DNA of 34,659 nucleotides from Oscillatoriales cyanobacterium CG2_30_44_21 (GCA_001873375.1 MNZA01000223.1:14810-49468); one strand, 5' to 3'. Positions 18,470 through 27,478 are shown, counted from the first letter of the stretch. Program-made: numbers and translations. The notes: generated from the letters alone by a model not told the origin.

Positions 18470-18679
18470 ATGAAACTTAAAGTTGTTATTCACGAAGCAG
18501 AAGAAGGTGGTTACTGGGCGGAAGTTCCTGCGATCGCTGGATGTGCAACCCAAGGTGATACTTTTGAAGAACTTCTTCAGAACTTGTACGAGGCAGTTGA
18601 AGGATGTTTATGCGTAGATGTTGATACCCAGCTATTTGGAAATCAGAGCAATATTAGGGTTGTAGATACTGCTGTGTGA
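18470..18679 (+). CDS. HicB family antitoxin (short form)
   Basis: MKLKVVIHEAEEGGYWAEVPAIAGCATQGDTFEELLQNLYEAVEGCL. Confidence 0.9.
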   Translation: MKLKVVIHEAEEGGYWAEVPAIAGCATQGDTFEELLQNLYEAVEGCLCVDVDTQLFGNQSNIRVVDTAV

Positions 18680-18882
18680 AATCAGCTTCTGGCAAAGATT
18701 TCGCTAAAATATTGGAGAGGAAAGGTTGGGTACTCTTGAGAATCCAAGGTAGTCATCACATTTACGGTCATCTTGATAATGCTAATAAGATCTCTATACC
18801 CATTCATGCAAACAAATCTCTGAAAATTGGGCTTTTGAGGCATTTTATGAAACAGGCAAATTTATCAGATCAAGACTTGTAA
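18676..18882 (+). CDS. HicA family mRNA interferase toxin
   Basis: SGKDFAKILERKGWVLLRIQGSHHIYGH...ISIPIHANKSLKIGLLRHFMKQANLS; GTGA overlap with hicB. Confidence 0.9.
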   Translation: MKSASGKDFAKILERKGWVLLRIQGSHHIYGHLDNANKISIPIHANKSLKIGLLRHFMKQANLSDQDL

Positions 18883-18940
18883 GCAAGAAAATCAAATTTA
18901 GCAAACTAGTTTGGCAACCAGAAAAATTTATCATAAAAAT

Positions 18941-19084
18941 ATGCAGCGATCGCAGTGGATATCGGTTTTAACGGGCTTTGTTGCCGTGATTTTAGGAGTG
19001 GGTTATTTGATTTTGGTGCAAATATTAGATTGGCGCGGCGGCGAAATGTTGCCTGCTCCTGTTGATTTGTCATTTCTTTTTTAA
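18941..19084 (+). CDS. Small 47-aa single-pass membrane protein (not in ORF track)
   Basis: Translation MQRSQWISVLTGFVAVILGVGYLILVQILDWRGGEMLPAPVDLSFLF*; ends 29 bp before the preferred Rrf2 start. Confidence 0.65.
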   Translation: MQRSQWISVLTGFVAVILGVGYLILVQILDWRGGEMLPAPVDLSFLF

Positions 19085-19113
19085 ACACAAGTACAATGCG
19101 CTTAATTAAAATT

Positions 19114-19557
19114 ATGAAACTAACCAGAAAAGGTCATTACAGTGTGAAAGCAATGCTCGATCTGGTGGTTTGGGCAAAACGTAAACCTGTCTCAGTTCGA
19201 GAAATTAGCGATCGCCAGTCTATCCCTGCACCTTATTTAGAAAAAATACTTATTTCTCTGCGTCATGCTGACCTCGTGGAGTCGGCGCGCGGTGTGCAGG
19301 GTGGATATAGATTAAAGCGATCGCCCAAAAATATTTCCCTCGGCGAAATCCTATCGGCAGTTGGCGAAGATACCCGTCCTCTGCCAAGATTAACACCCCA
19401 AGAGAAGCAAGCCTCTGACTGGGTCACATTTGCTCTCTGGCAGCGACTAGATCGCAAGTTTAAAGATGCGCTGGGTAGTATTTGCTTGGAAGATTTATAT
19501 TACGATGCCCGCAGTTGGCAAGCTTCCCAAGGTCAGAGCGCAGGATTTATTGTTTAG
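19114..19557 (+). CDS. Rrf2 family transcriptional regulator
   Basis: [71 protein letters not shown]; start 19114 preferred over 19096. Confidence 0.9.
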   Translation: MKLTRKGHYSVKAMLDLVVWAKRKPVSVREISDRQSIPAPYLEKILISLRHADLVESARGVQGGYRLKRSPKNISLGEILSAVGEDTRPLPRLTPQEKQASDWVTFALWQRLDRKFKDALGSICLEDLYYDARSWQASQGQSAGFIV

Positions 19558-20032
19558 CGCGAATTTGGCGCATCAGATTCGCCATTTCGATCGCACTCAT
19601 ACCAAACTCCCATCCCTTATTACTTTTAATGCCAGCGCGTTCTAGCGCCTGTTGCATCGTGTCAGTGGTCAGCACCCCAAACACAATCGGCACTCCTGTC
19701 TGATAAGCCGCCGCCGCTACGCCCTTAGAAACCTCATTAGCCACATAATCAAAGTGGGGCGTATCTCCACGAATGACTGCTCCCAAACAAATGAGCGCAT
19801 CATAGCGCCCTGAAGCCGCCAGTTCTTTGGCTACCATTGGGATTTCTAAACTGCCAGGAACCCACGCATAGTCAACTTGACTACCGCTTTCGGAAACATC
19901 AACTCCGTGCCGCAACAAAGAATCTTGACAGCCTTTGAGGAGCTTTCCCACAATCAAATCATTATATCGAGCCGTAACAATTGCAAATTTTAGACTGTCG
20001 GTATTAGTAAAGCTACCTTCAAAAACGGACAT
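19547..20032 (-). CDS. ribH: 6,7-dimethyl-8-ribityllumazine synthase
   Basis: [67 protein letters not shown]. Confidence 0.95.
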   Translation of the reverse strand: MSVFEGSFTNTDSLKFAIVTARYNDLIVGKLLKGCQDSLLRHGVDVSESGSQVDYAWVPGSLEIPMVAKELAASGRYDALICLGAVIRGDTPHFDYVANEVSKGVAAAAYQTGVPIVFGVLTTDTMQQALERAGIKSNKGWEFGMSAIEMANLMRQIRAKQ

Positions 20033-20068
20033 GGGAGTTTTTACCTTCAATTTATACTTGAATAACAA

Positions 20069-20103
20069 AATTTAGTGGAGGCGCGAAGCGCCTCCACTAA
20101 ATT
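20069..20103. repeat. Hairpin AATTTAGTGGAGGCGC-GAA-GCGCCTCCACTAAATT
   Basis: 16-bp perfect arms between psbZ and ribH. Confidence 0.85.
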
Positions 20104-20136
20104 CTAGGATTTTGAAAGCGCTACTTCTGGGCAGCA

Positions 20137-20325
20137 CTAAGCAACGAAAGAATTTAAGATGCCAATGACGATGACAAAGGCTAGCCAAATCAGTGAACCT
20201 AAGAATAAAAGAGGCTTGGATTGATTCCAAGAACTAGGTGAGGCATAGGCAACAGGTACGCCAATCACCAAGACAAAAGAAAACAAAACGAAAGCTGCTA
20301 ACAGTAGTTGGAATAAAATAGTCAC
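20137..20325 (-). CDS. psbZ: Photosystem II reaction center protein PsbZ
   Basis: 62 aa, [62 protein letters not shown]. Confidence 0.93.
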   Translation of the reverse strand: MTILFQLLLAAFVLFSFVLVIGVPVAYASPSSWNQSKPLLFLGSLIWLAFVIVIGILNSFVA

Positions 20326-20391
20326 TTTTTTTAACTCCGCAATTCTAAATCAAGATATTAAAACAAAAAAACTTTGAGTTTCTGCAATTCC

Positions 20392-20452
20392 ATAAAGAAC
20401 TAGATTTCCAGTGACGCGGCTGCGCCGCGGCACTGGAAAATCGGTTCTTTAT
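20392..20452. repeat. Family-B hairpin with ATAAAGAACCGATTTT-type ends
   Basis: ATAAAGAACTAGATTTCCAGTGACGCGGC-TGC-GCCGCGGCACTGGAAAATCGGTTCTTTAT; ends shared with 34542-34603. Confidence 0.8.
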
Positions 20453-20499
20453 TTTACGGCGCAACTCTTACACCAAGTTAGCAGAAAATGCGTCTCTCT

Positions 20500-21846
20500 T
20501 TAGAGCGCACCTGCGGCAGTGCGATCAAGCACTCCTTCGGATAAGTGGGTTGTGATATTTGCCGACTGCAAAATTGGTTTACCCTGAGCGCCTTGAGGGT
20601 AGTCGATGACACTCACGCCGCCATTACCCTGTTTAAATGTCCAAAACTTTTCTGGTGTAAAGTCAAACAATAAACAAAGAATTGCCTTGTTTACAGCATC
20701 ATGGGCAACGACTAACGCAGTCTCGCCATCGGGAACTGAATCAACAATTTTTTGCCAAACGATTTCTACTCGGTCCCATACTTGCTGTAAATTTTCACCA
20801 TCAGGCATTTGCACAGTTTCGGGCTGCGCTTGCCATAGGTCGAGCTGTCCTGCAAATTCTGCCTCAATTTCATGTTCAAATTTTCCTTCCCACAGCCCAT
20901 GGGAAATTTCTTTGAGTTCATCAAGCAGTTCCAGCTTGATCTGGGGATGCTTACTCAAAATTTCTAGGGCGGTGTCCTTGGGTCGCAGCATTGGGCTACT
21001 GATGGCTTTATCGATCTTGACTTTGGCTAAAAATTCGCTAGCACGGCGAGCTTGAGCGTGACCATTGTTATTGAGAGGTACGTCAATTTGTCCTTGAAAA
21101 CGCTTTTGGCGGTTCCACTCGGTTTCCCCATGCCTTACCAATAGCAGGCGGGAGCCGTGATGATTTTTCTTGAAAGGCGGTAATGGTGAGTCGGAGACTT
21201 CGGCGAGGTGGGTGGTCAGGTTGACGGACTCTAGTTGCACGCCATCGGCAATGCTTGCACCTTGAAAGTTGAGGACACTGATCGCGCAATTGCCTTGCTG
21301 AATATGGTGATACAGATTGATCGGAATGCCGATCGCTGAACAAATCAAGGCGCGATTGATGCCGCTATGACCAACTAGCAAAATAGTTTTGTGTTGATGT
21401 TTGACTAAAATGTCTGCCCAGAAGGATTTAGCCTGCTCGAACAGTTCCACGATGGGAAAGCGATCGCCTAATTGAAATTTTTCTGGCTGATGCTGCCAAA
21501 GTTGATATTTTTCAGGAAACTGCTCCTGTACGTCACTGGCTAGCATCAATTCCCATTCACTGAGATCTATTTCCAGCAATCCTTCGGTTGTGAATAGCTC
21601 TGGCGGTTGAGAATTTTCGGACAAGATCAGCTTGGCAGTTTGCTGAGCGCGAACTAGGGGGCTGGCATAGGCGATATCAACACTTAAATTAGTCAAGGCT
21701 TTGCCCGCCAGTCGAGCCTGCTGTTGACCTTTATCAGTCAAAACTGACTGTAACTCTGGGCGATCGTAATTTCCCCTTCCTTGGATCTTGCTGAGGATAT
21801 TGAAATTACTTTCACCATGACGAACGATAACTACTCGCGTACCCAG
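20500..21846 (-). CDS. Two-domain histidine phosphatase (phosphoglycerate mutase-like), proposed CTG start
   Basis: In-frame extension upstream of the 413-aa ORF encodes (M)GTRVVIVRHGESNFNILSKIQGRGNYDRPELQSVLTDKG; second domain SRLLLVRHGETEWNRQKRFQGQ. Confidence 0.75.
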   Translation of the reverse strand: MGTRVVIVRHGESNFNILSKIQGRGNYDRPELQSVLTDKGQQQARLAGKALTNLSVDIAYASPLVRAQQTAKLILSENSQPPELFTTEGLLEIDLSEWELMLASDVQEQFPEKYQLWQHQPEKFQLGDRFPIVELFEQAKSFWADILVKHQHKTILLVGHSGINRALICSAIGIPINLYHHIQQGNCAISVLNFQGASIADGVQLESVNLTTHLAEVSDSPLPPFKKNHHGSRLLLVRHGETEWNRQKRFQGQIDVPLNNNGHAQARRASEFLAKVKIDKAISSPMLRPKDTALEILSKHPQIKLELLDELKEISHGLWEGKFEHEIEAEFAGQLDLWQAQPETVQMPDGENLQQVWDRVEIVWQKIVDSVPDGETALVVAHDAVNKAILCLLFDFTPEKFWTFKQGNGGVSVIDYPQGAQGKPILQSANITTHLSEGVLDRTAAGAL

Positions 21847-21984
21847 AAACTTATCCTCACCTTTACAACTTTTGAAGCCAGCCTTAGCTTGCTCTGAAAT
21901 ATGCTACCAACATTAAAACACTATTAAGAAATACTTATACCAATTCACAAAAGTTCTGACCTGCTTGTGTGATTTAGACTTTTC

Positions 21985-22045
21985 ACAAAACCAATTTTGG
22001 GGTTTTCAGCACCAATGGCGCTGAAAACCCCAAAATTGGTTTTGT
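21985..22045. repeat. Long hairpin ACAAAACCAATTTTGGGGTTTTCAGC...GCTGAAAACCCCAAAATTGGTTTTGT
   Basis: 26-bp perfect arms, 9-nt loop. Confidence 0.9.
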
Positions 22046-22344
22046 AACGAGAATTGCTGCGAAGCTGCACTATAGTATTAAGATGTATTTATCCTAATTG
22101 CTAGCTAAAAGGCATTTAGGCGTGAATTAACTAGGCTTACAAACCATAAATCATAAACTTGAATCATCAAGTACACTGTTTTGTCTATAAGCTGAAAGCT
22201 GAAGATGAATGGTGTAAGCACATTCTGGATAGTTTAAATAAGAACCAGTCTAAGAGATAGCCTTAGATTTTAACGAATTTCGCCAATTTTTTCATAGATT
22301 CCATCTTTACTCCATCACAGTGGAGATTGATGTATCAACGTTTT

Positions 22345-22460
22345 ATCTGAGGAGATAGGCTCAATTAAGAATATAAAAACCTAAAACCTGCGGCTGATGC
22401 TGCGCGTATGCCATAGGTCTCGGCTCTAGTTTCTTAATTATGCCTAGTCACTTGAAGATT
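22345..22460 (+). repeat. Family-F element copy 1 upstream of rne
   Basis: TCTGAGGAGATAGGCTCAATTAAGAATATAAA ... TAATTATGCCTAGTCACTTG resembles the copy at 22660. Confidence 0.5.
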
Positions 22461-22659
22461 CTTATAGACTTCATGGGTGAGTTTGGGTTTGGTTCCTAAC
22501 AAGACTAGCGACAGCTATACACTCTGAAGTTTTGATAAATGCTTTGACAAGATGTCTCACTATCGTAATGTCAGGGTAGACAGATTAATCCGTTACTAGC
22601 TCGTTACATGGCTAGGTTCCAGATTGTCGGTAAAGGGTCGCTTGTGATCGAAATTTTTT

Positions 22660-22757
22660 TCTAAGGAGCTAGGCGCAATTAAATATAAAGCCCCAAAAGT
22701 TATCGCGATCGCCATAGCTTTTGAATCTGGTTTTTGATAATGCCCAGCTACTTGCTC
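22660..22757 (+). repeat. Family-F element copy 2 upstream of rne
   Basis: TCTAAGGAGCTAGGCGCAATTAAATATAAA ... TGATAATGCCCAGCTACTTG; central AAAAGTTATCGCGATCGCCATAGCTTTT hairpin. Confidence 0.5.
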
Positions 22758-22810
22758 CTGTTAATTGGCTCGTTGAATTTTACAGGCTTCACAACCGCGT
22801 CTCTAGGCTG

Positions 22811-22913
22811 TTATACCAAGCAAATAAATGGCAGAGCCATTTATTTAAAAACCCATACTGGGTCTGGTTTTCAATTAACAAAGGTGTAGTTACATTTTTG
22901 GGAATTGGTATTA
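22811..22913 (-). repeat. Family-A multi-hairpin element, full-length copy, inverted
   Basis: TTATACCAAG...AAATAAATGGCAGAGCCATTTATTT...ACCCATACTGGGTCTGGTTTTCAATTAACAAAGGTGTAGTTACATTTTTGGGAATTGGTATTA. Confidence 0.8.
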
Positions 22914-23040
22914 GTTAGGGATAGTGCCGATGCTTTTATAAGTGTTTCTTATAAATTTAGGATAAGAAACATTTTGAAAAAGCCTGTGGATAGACTCTTA
23001 GACTGGCGCTTTTGAATCGAAGAAATTCTGAGGAAATTGA

Positions 23041-25350
23041 ATGCCAAAGCAGATAATTATTGCCGAGCAGTATCGAATTGCTGCTGTATTTAGTGAAGAT
23101 CAAATTGAGGAAATTGTAGTTGCCGCAGGTACTCACCAAGTTGGTGATGTGTATTTGGGCGTTGTCGAAAATGTTCTAACGAGTATTGATGCTGCCTTTG
23201 TGAATATTGGCGATGGCGATCGCAATGGGTTTATTCACATTACCGATTTAGGGCCTTTAAAAATGCGGCGATCGTCTGGCTCGATCAGCGATCTGGTTGT
23301 ACCGCAACAGCGCGTGTTAGTCCAAGTAATGAAGGAGCCAACAGGTAATAAGGGACCTAGATTAACAGGTAATATTTCTTTGCCTGGTCGTTATGTGGTG
23401 CTTCTGCCCTTTGGTCGGGGGGTGAATTTGTCCCGTCGCATTCGTAGTGAAGCTGAACGCAATCGCCTCCGCGCCTTGGCAATTTTAGTTAAGCCTGCGG
23501 GTATGGGTATTTTGGTGCGGACTGAGGCTGATGGTATGCCTGAGGAGCAGATTATTGAGGATCTGGATAATTTGCAACGCCAATGGGAAACGATTCAGCA
23601 AGATGTTGTTACGACCCGCCAGCCGACTTTGCTAGACCGGGAACGGGATTTTGTGCAACGGGTACTGCGTGACCTTTATAGCAATGAAGTCAATCGGATT
23701 GTGACCGACTCCAATGATGGCTTACGCCGCATCAAGCAGCATTTGCTCAACTGGGGCGATGGCAAAATCCCTAGCGGATTGATGCTCGATCATCACCGTG
23801 AGCGCACTCCGATTTTGGAATATTTTCGGGTGAATGCAGGCATTCGTGAAGCCCTGAAACCGAGAGTCGATCTGCCTAGTGGCGGCTATATCATCATTGA
23901 GCCAACAGAGGCTTTGACGGTAATTGATGTTAACTCTGGCTCATTTACCAGATCGCAAACTTCCCGCGAGACGGTTCTGTGGACAAACTGTGAAGCCGCC
24001 GTGGAAATTGCGCGTCAAATTCGGTTGCGAAATATTGCAGGTGTAATCGTTGTCGATTTTATCGATATGGATACGCGCCGCGATCAAATGCAGTTGCTAG
24101 AGCATTTTAATAAGTCGCTGCGATCAGACAAATCGCGTCCGCAAATTGCGCAGCTTACGGAATTGGGGTTAGTCGAGCTAACTCGTAAGCGTCAAGGACA
24201 GAGCATCTATGAACTGTTTGGTCGTCCCTGTGCCACTTGTGGCGGTTTAGGGCATTTGATGCATTTACCTGGGGAAGCGGTGGGGCAGCCTGTGGATGCG
24301 ACTGCCAGAACTTGGGAGTCGAAGCAATCTAATCAGCTTGATTTTACATCTGAGTATGAGGATGGTGATTCGGACTTGGGCGGCGGACTGGAGCCGAATT
24401 TGGTTAATCATCCTAGCTACCAAGAACGCGGCAATCTGCGCCGTCGTGGCAAGCGAGCCATGCTCAAAGATTCGCGAGATTTGCGTGAATCGGAGAAGGC
24501 TGCGCCTGTGGTGGAAGTGCGATCGCGGGTTGAGGCAAGGTTTGAGCCGCGAGTGGAAAGGGAGTCGGTAGTAGATCGCATTGTGGCAACTAAGCTATCT
24601 TTACCCAGCATTAGCCCGACAATCTTGCCAAATCCAACGATTTTGCCCAATGTCGTTCCTGCGGTATCGCTAGCACCGATCGCCGATGTGACAGAAGAGG
24701 TGGCTGAGGTGACTGCGCCGCCTGTTGTGGAGACTATTCCTGAGCGCCCCAATAAGCGTGAGCTTCGCACTAAGGTGATCGAACCACCAGAATTGATTGT
24801 GGTGGAGATGACCGAAGAGGAACAGGATGTTTATTCATTAATCGGAGTTTCGCCCCTAGTACTCATAGATCGGGAGCCAAAAGATCCTCGCAATGTAATT
24901 GTGACTGTGGCTCTGCCAGGACAAGCGCCTCGGGTTGCCAATGCCATTACTCCCAGTATGCAGTCGGAGCGATTTAATTCTGACCGGTACAACTCAAGTA
25001 AGTCTGATGCAGATCAAGATTTTGAAGAACCACGAGTAACCCAACAGGATCAGGAAATTGAGGTTAGTCCTGCGGAGATCGTTGCCGCTATGGCGACCCC
25101 AGCGGCAGAGCAGCAAGATGCTCTGCCTCCGCCGCCTGATGTGATCGTGAGCAACGATAGTGAGGCGACTCCACGCGTGATTACATCAAAGGGGATTATC
25201 TTGAGAGTAAATCGCCAGATAAACCAAGGATCAAATGATCCGAACAATTTAGAATCGAAGCCAGAGTTGTCGGATAGTCCGAGGGAGTTTGTGCCGATTC
25301 AATCGCCCGAAGCATCGAGACGCAAGCGATCGTCAGCTTTGCAACTGTAA
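23041..25350 (+). CDS. rne: Ribonuclease E/G family protein
   Basis: MPKQIIIAEQYRIAAVFSEDQIEEIVV, GDVYLGVVENVLTSIDAAFVNIG, TVIDVNSGSFT, GVIVVDFIDM, RPCATCGGLG zinc-link, basic C-terminus RRKRSSALQL. Confidence 0.95.
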   Translation: MPKQIIIAEQYRIAAVFSEDQIEEIVVAAGTHQVGDVYLGVVENVLTSIDAAFVNIGDGDRNGFIHITDLGPLKMRRSSGSISDLVVPQQRVLVQVMKEPTGNKGPRLTGNISLPGRYVVLLPFGRGVNLSRRIRSEAERNRLRALAILVKPAGMGILVRTEADGMPEEQIIEDLDNLQRQWETIQQDVVTTRQPTLLDRERDFVQRVLRDLYSNEVNRIVTDSNDGLRRIKQHLLNWGDGKIPSGLMLDHHRERTPILEYFRVNAGIREALKPRVDLPSGGYIIIEPTEALTVIDVNSGSFTRSQTSRETVLWTNCEAAVEIARQIRLRNIAGVIVVDFIDMDTRRDQMQLLEHFNKSLRSDKSRPQIAQLTELGLVELTRKRQGQSIYELFGRPCATCGGLGHLMHLPGEAVGQPVDATARTWESKQSNQLDFTSEYEDGDSDLGGGLEPNLVNHPSYQERGNLRRRGKRAMLKDSRDLRESEKAAPVVEVRSRVEARFEPRVERESVVDRIVATKLSLPSISPTILPNPTILPNVVPAVSLAPIADVTEEVAEVTAPPVVETIPERPNKRELRTKVIEPPELIVVEMTEEEQDVYSLIGVSPLVLIDREPKDPRNVIVTVALPGQAPRVANAITPSMQSERFNSDRYNSSKSDADQDFEEPRVTQQDQEIEVSPAEIVAAMATPAAEQQDALPPPPDVIVSNDSEATPRVITSKGIILRVNRQINQGSNDPNNLESKPELSDSPREFVPIQSPEASRRKRSSALQL

Positions 25351-25354
25351 TAAC

Positions 25355-25379
25355 AAATAAATGGCTACGCCATTTATTT
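25355..25379. repeat. A-family hairpin AAATAAATGGC-TAC-GCCATTTATTT
   Basis: 11-bp perfect arms after the rne stop. Confidence 0.8.
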
Positions 25380-25406
25380 ATTTCCGTTAACAAGGCGCTA
25401 ACACAG

Positions 25407-25506
25407 CCCTCATCCCCCAGCCCCTTCTCCCGCAGGAGAAGGGGAGAAATATTAAATTAAATTTCTTGTTCCCCTCTCCTGCGGGAGAGGGGCTAGGGGT
25501 GAAGGG
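25407..25506. repeat. Family-G 100-bp double-hairpin repeat
   Basis: CCCTCATCCCCCAGCCCCTTCTCCCGCAGGAGAAGGGGAGAAATATTAAATTAAATTTCTTGTTCCCCTCTCCTGCGGGAGAGGGGCTAGGGGTGAAGGG; near-identical to 33128-33221. Confidence 0.9.
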
Positions 25507-25540
25507 TTAGATCTTCGGTGTGTCAAATATATTAACGCCA

Positions 25541-25571
25541 TTAAAAAGCAGCGCATCGCGCTGCTTTTTAA
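25541..25571. repeat. Hairpin TTAAAAAGCAGCGC-ATC-GCGCTGCTTTTTAA
   Basis: 14-bp perfect arms. Confidence 0.85.
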
Positions 25572-25577
25572 TAGAAA

Positions 25578-25608
25578 TAAATAGCGGCGCATCGCGCCGC
25601 CATTTGTT
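25578..25608. repeat. Hairpin AAATAAATAGCGGCGC-ATC-GCGCCGCCATTTGTTT (imperfect outer arms)
   Basis: Perfect GCGGCGC/GCGCCGC core with A/T outer arms; abuts the kinase gene stop. Confidence 0.7.
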
Positions 25609-27356
25609 TAGAAAACTAGGTCTATGTCTAATTTTTTTAGGTCGATCGCGTATATTTTGTAGCCCGTAACTTCCACAGTGGCGATCGCCAGCAAATTAAT
25701 GGCAATGGGCGCGATCGCCGTAACCTCGCCATCAATAATTAAATTGCCAATGCTGTTACCGCGCAGATCTAACAACATCAATATGGTTTGGTATTCGTTA
25801 TAATTACCAGCCAGCGCATATCCCCAAGGAGTTGCCGTCATTATTGAGGCGGCATGGGGCAGCGTCAGGCGGGAGAGGCGATAGGGCTTGATGTCGAGGA
25901 GGTAGATATTGTGGCGATTGTCGGCTTCTAAGAGTAAAACGCGATCGCGTGTAAAAGTGGCAATACCCGAGCCAACTTGAATCGGCAAAGATAGTCTTTG
26001 CATGATGTTGCATCGCCGCGAAATGATCACAGCGCGACTTTCTTGAGTATCAGGCTTATTGGCGATCGCCAATAAGTGATGTCGATCAACAGCAATGATG
26101 CAGCTTAAAGCCCTTGAAGAAAACTCTAGCCGCATCGCTCGACCATAGACCAAATTGCGAATTTCTAATTGCTTACCTGTAGATATTGCCAACCAATCTC
26201 CTTGAGGAGAAACCGCCCAGTCAAAAGCCTGATCGGGAGATGCTTGGTATAAAAATCTGGGCTTGCCCTGCGTAAACTGATAGATCGAGTGCTTGGTCAA
26301 TACAAATAAAGTCTTACGGGCAAAAGCGATCGCGCGGATTTCATGCTCAGACTTAATGATTTGCTCCTCTTGATCAAGAGATAGGCTATGCCAATTGATC
26401 GTGGATTTGGAGGTACTGTAAAACCTTGACTTTTCAGTGCCAATAATGGCTACAACTCCTTGCGATAGATCTCTCTGGGCAAAGAAGGGGGACTTCTGAG
26501 AGAAAGAAATCGTTGCCGATCTTTCTTCTTCTAGTCCCGTCTGAAATTTGCTAAAGTCCTCCGACTGGAAGACCGTAACTAGATCTTTTCGCATTTCACT
26601 AGCCGAGCTATAGCGTCGTTTCGGCAGCTTCTCAAGGGAGCGCGTGATGATCGCCGCAAGCGATCGCGGTAAAAACTCAGGAATAATCACCCGATAGTTA
26701 AGATGGGCATTCATTAGCTCCGATGGCATTCCCGAAAAAGGACGTTTTCCCACCAAAAGCTCATACAAAATAATCCCCACAGCATAGAGATCGGAACCAA
26801 CGGAAAATTGTCCATAAAATCTTTCAGGAGCCATGTAGCCAGGGGAACCTGTATTATTGCTGTCCTCGTTAATCTCTTGGCTCAGTCTGGCGATCCCAAA
26901 GTCAGAAATTTTGGCTTGCCAACCTGTGGCAGTCACATTTAATAAAACATTTTCGGGTTTGATATCACAGTGGATAACGCTTGACTCATGGGCGTGTTCT
27001 AGACCTAGCAAAATATCGTTAACTAAGGCAAAACATTGCTGTACTGATAAAGACTTGTTTTGGTTCATCAGATCGCGCAAAGTTCCGCCCTCGCAGTATT
27101 CCATCACCAGATAGCGATATTTTTGATGATGGACGAGCGCCATGCAAGCAACGATGTTGTCATGCTGTAGGGTTAACAAAAAACGTAATTCTCGGAGTAG
27201 TTTACTGGTGGGAAAGCGCTTATTTTCCAGTTCTTTCAGCGCCACCAATTTGCCCGTATCGCGCATCCGCGCACACAAAACCTTGCCAAATTGTCCGCGG
27301 CCAACCAAGCCGAGGATTCTATATTTAGAAAAGTTGGAAGATGATTTATCATTCAT
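25608..27356 (-). CDS. Ser/Thr protein kinase (non-RD) with C-terminal propeller-like region
   Basis: LVGRGQFGKVLCARMRDTGKLVALKEL, HCDIKPENVLL, ISDFGIARL, GYMAPERF; beta-rich repeat region after residue ~300. Confidence 0.88.
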   Translation of the reverse strand: MNDKSSSNFSKYRILGLVGRGQFGKVLCARMRDTGKLVALKELENKRFPTSKLLRELRFLLTLQHDNIVACMALVHHQKYRYLVMEYCEGGTLRDLMNQNKSLSVQQCFALVNDILLGLEHAHESSVIHCDIKPENVLLNVTATGWQAKISDFGIARLSQEINEDSNNTGSPGYMAPERFYGQFSVGSDLYAVGIILYELLVGKRPFSGMPSELMNAHLNYRVIIPEFLPRSLAAIITRSLEKLPKRRYSSASEMRKDLVTVFQSEDFSKFQTGLEEERSATISFSQKSPFFAQRDLSQGVVAIIGTEKSRFYSTSKSTINWHSLSLDQEEQIIKSEHEIRAIAFARKTLFVLTKHSIYQFTQGKPRFLYQASPDQAFDWAVSPQGDWLAISTGKQLEIRNLVYGRAMRLEFSSRALSCIIAVDRHHLLAIANKPDTQESRAVIISRRCNIMQRLSLPIQVGSGIATFTRDRVLLLEADNRHNIYLLDIKPYRLSRLTLPHAASIMTATPWGYALAGNYNEYQTILMLLDLRGNSIGNLIIDGEVTAIAPIAINLLAIATVEVTGYKIYAIDLKKLDIDLVF

Positions 27357-27431
27357 ACGGTCAAAAAACTAGTCTCAAGAATTTCCGCATTAACCTAGCC
27401 TAAATATAGCTGTAGCCAGACAAGTTATACC

Positions 27432-27464
27432 AAATGAAGAAATGGCTATGCCATTTCTTCATTT
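27432..27464. repeat. A-family hairpin AAATGAAGAAATGGC-TAT-GCCATTTCTTCATTT
   Basis: 15-bp perfect arms. Confidence 0.85.
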
Positions 27465-27478
27465 AAAAACTAGAAGAT

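Noticed and set aside
22721-22918. 65-aa ORF on + strand
   Set aside because: Runs through the inverted family-A repeat and has no recognisable domain; likely spurious.
24417-24770. 117-aa minus-strand Ser/Thr-rich ORF in rne
   Set aside because: Antisense shadow of the low-complexity rne tail.
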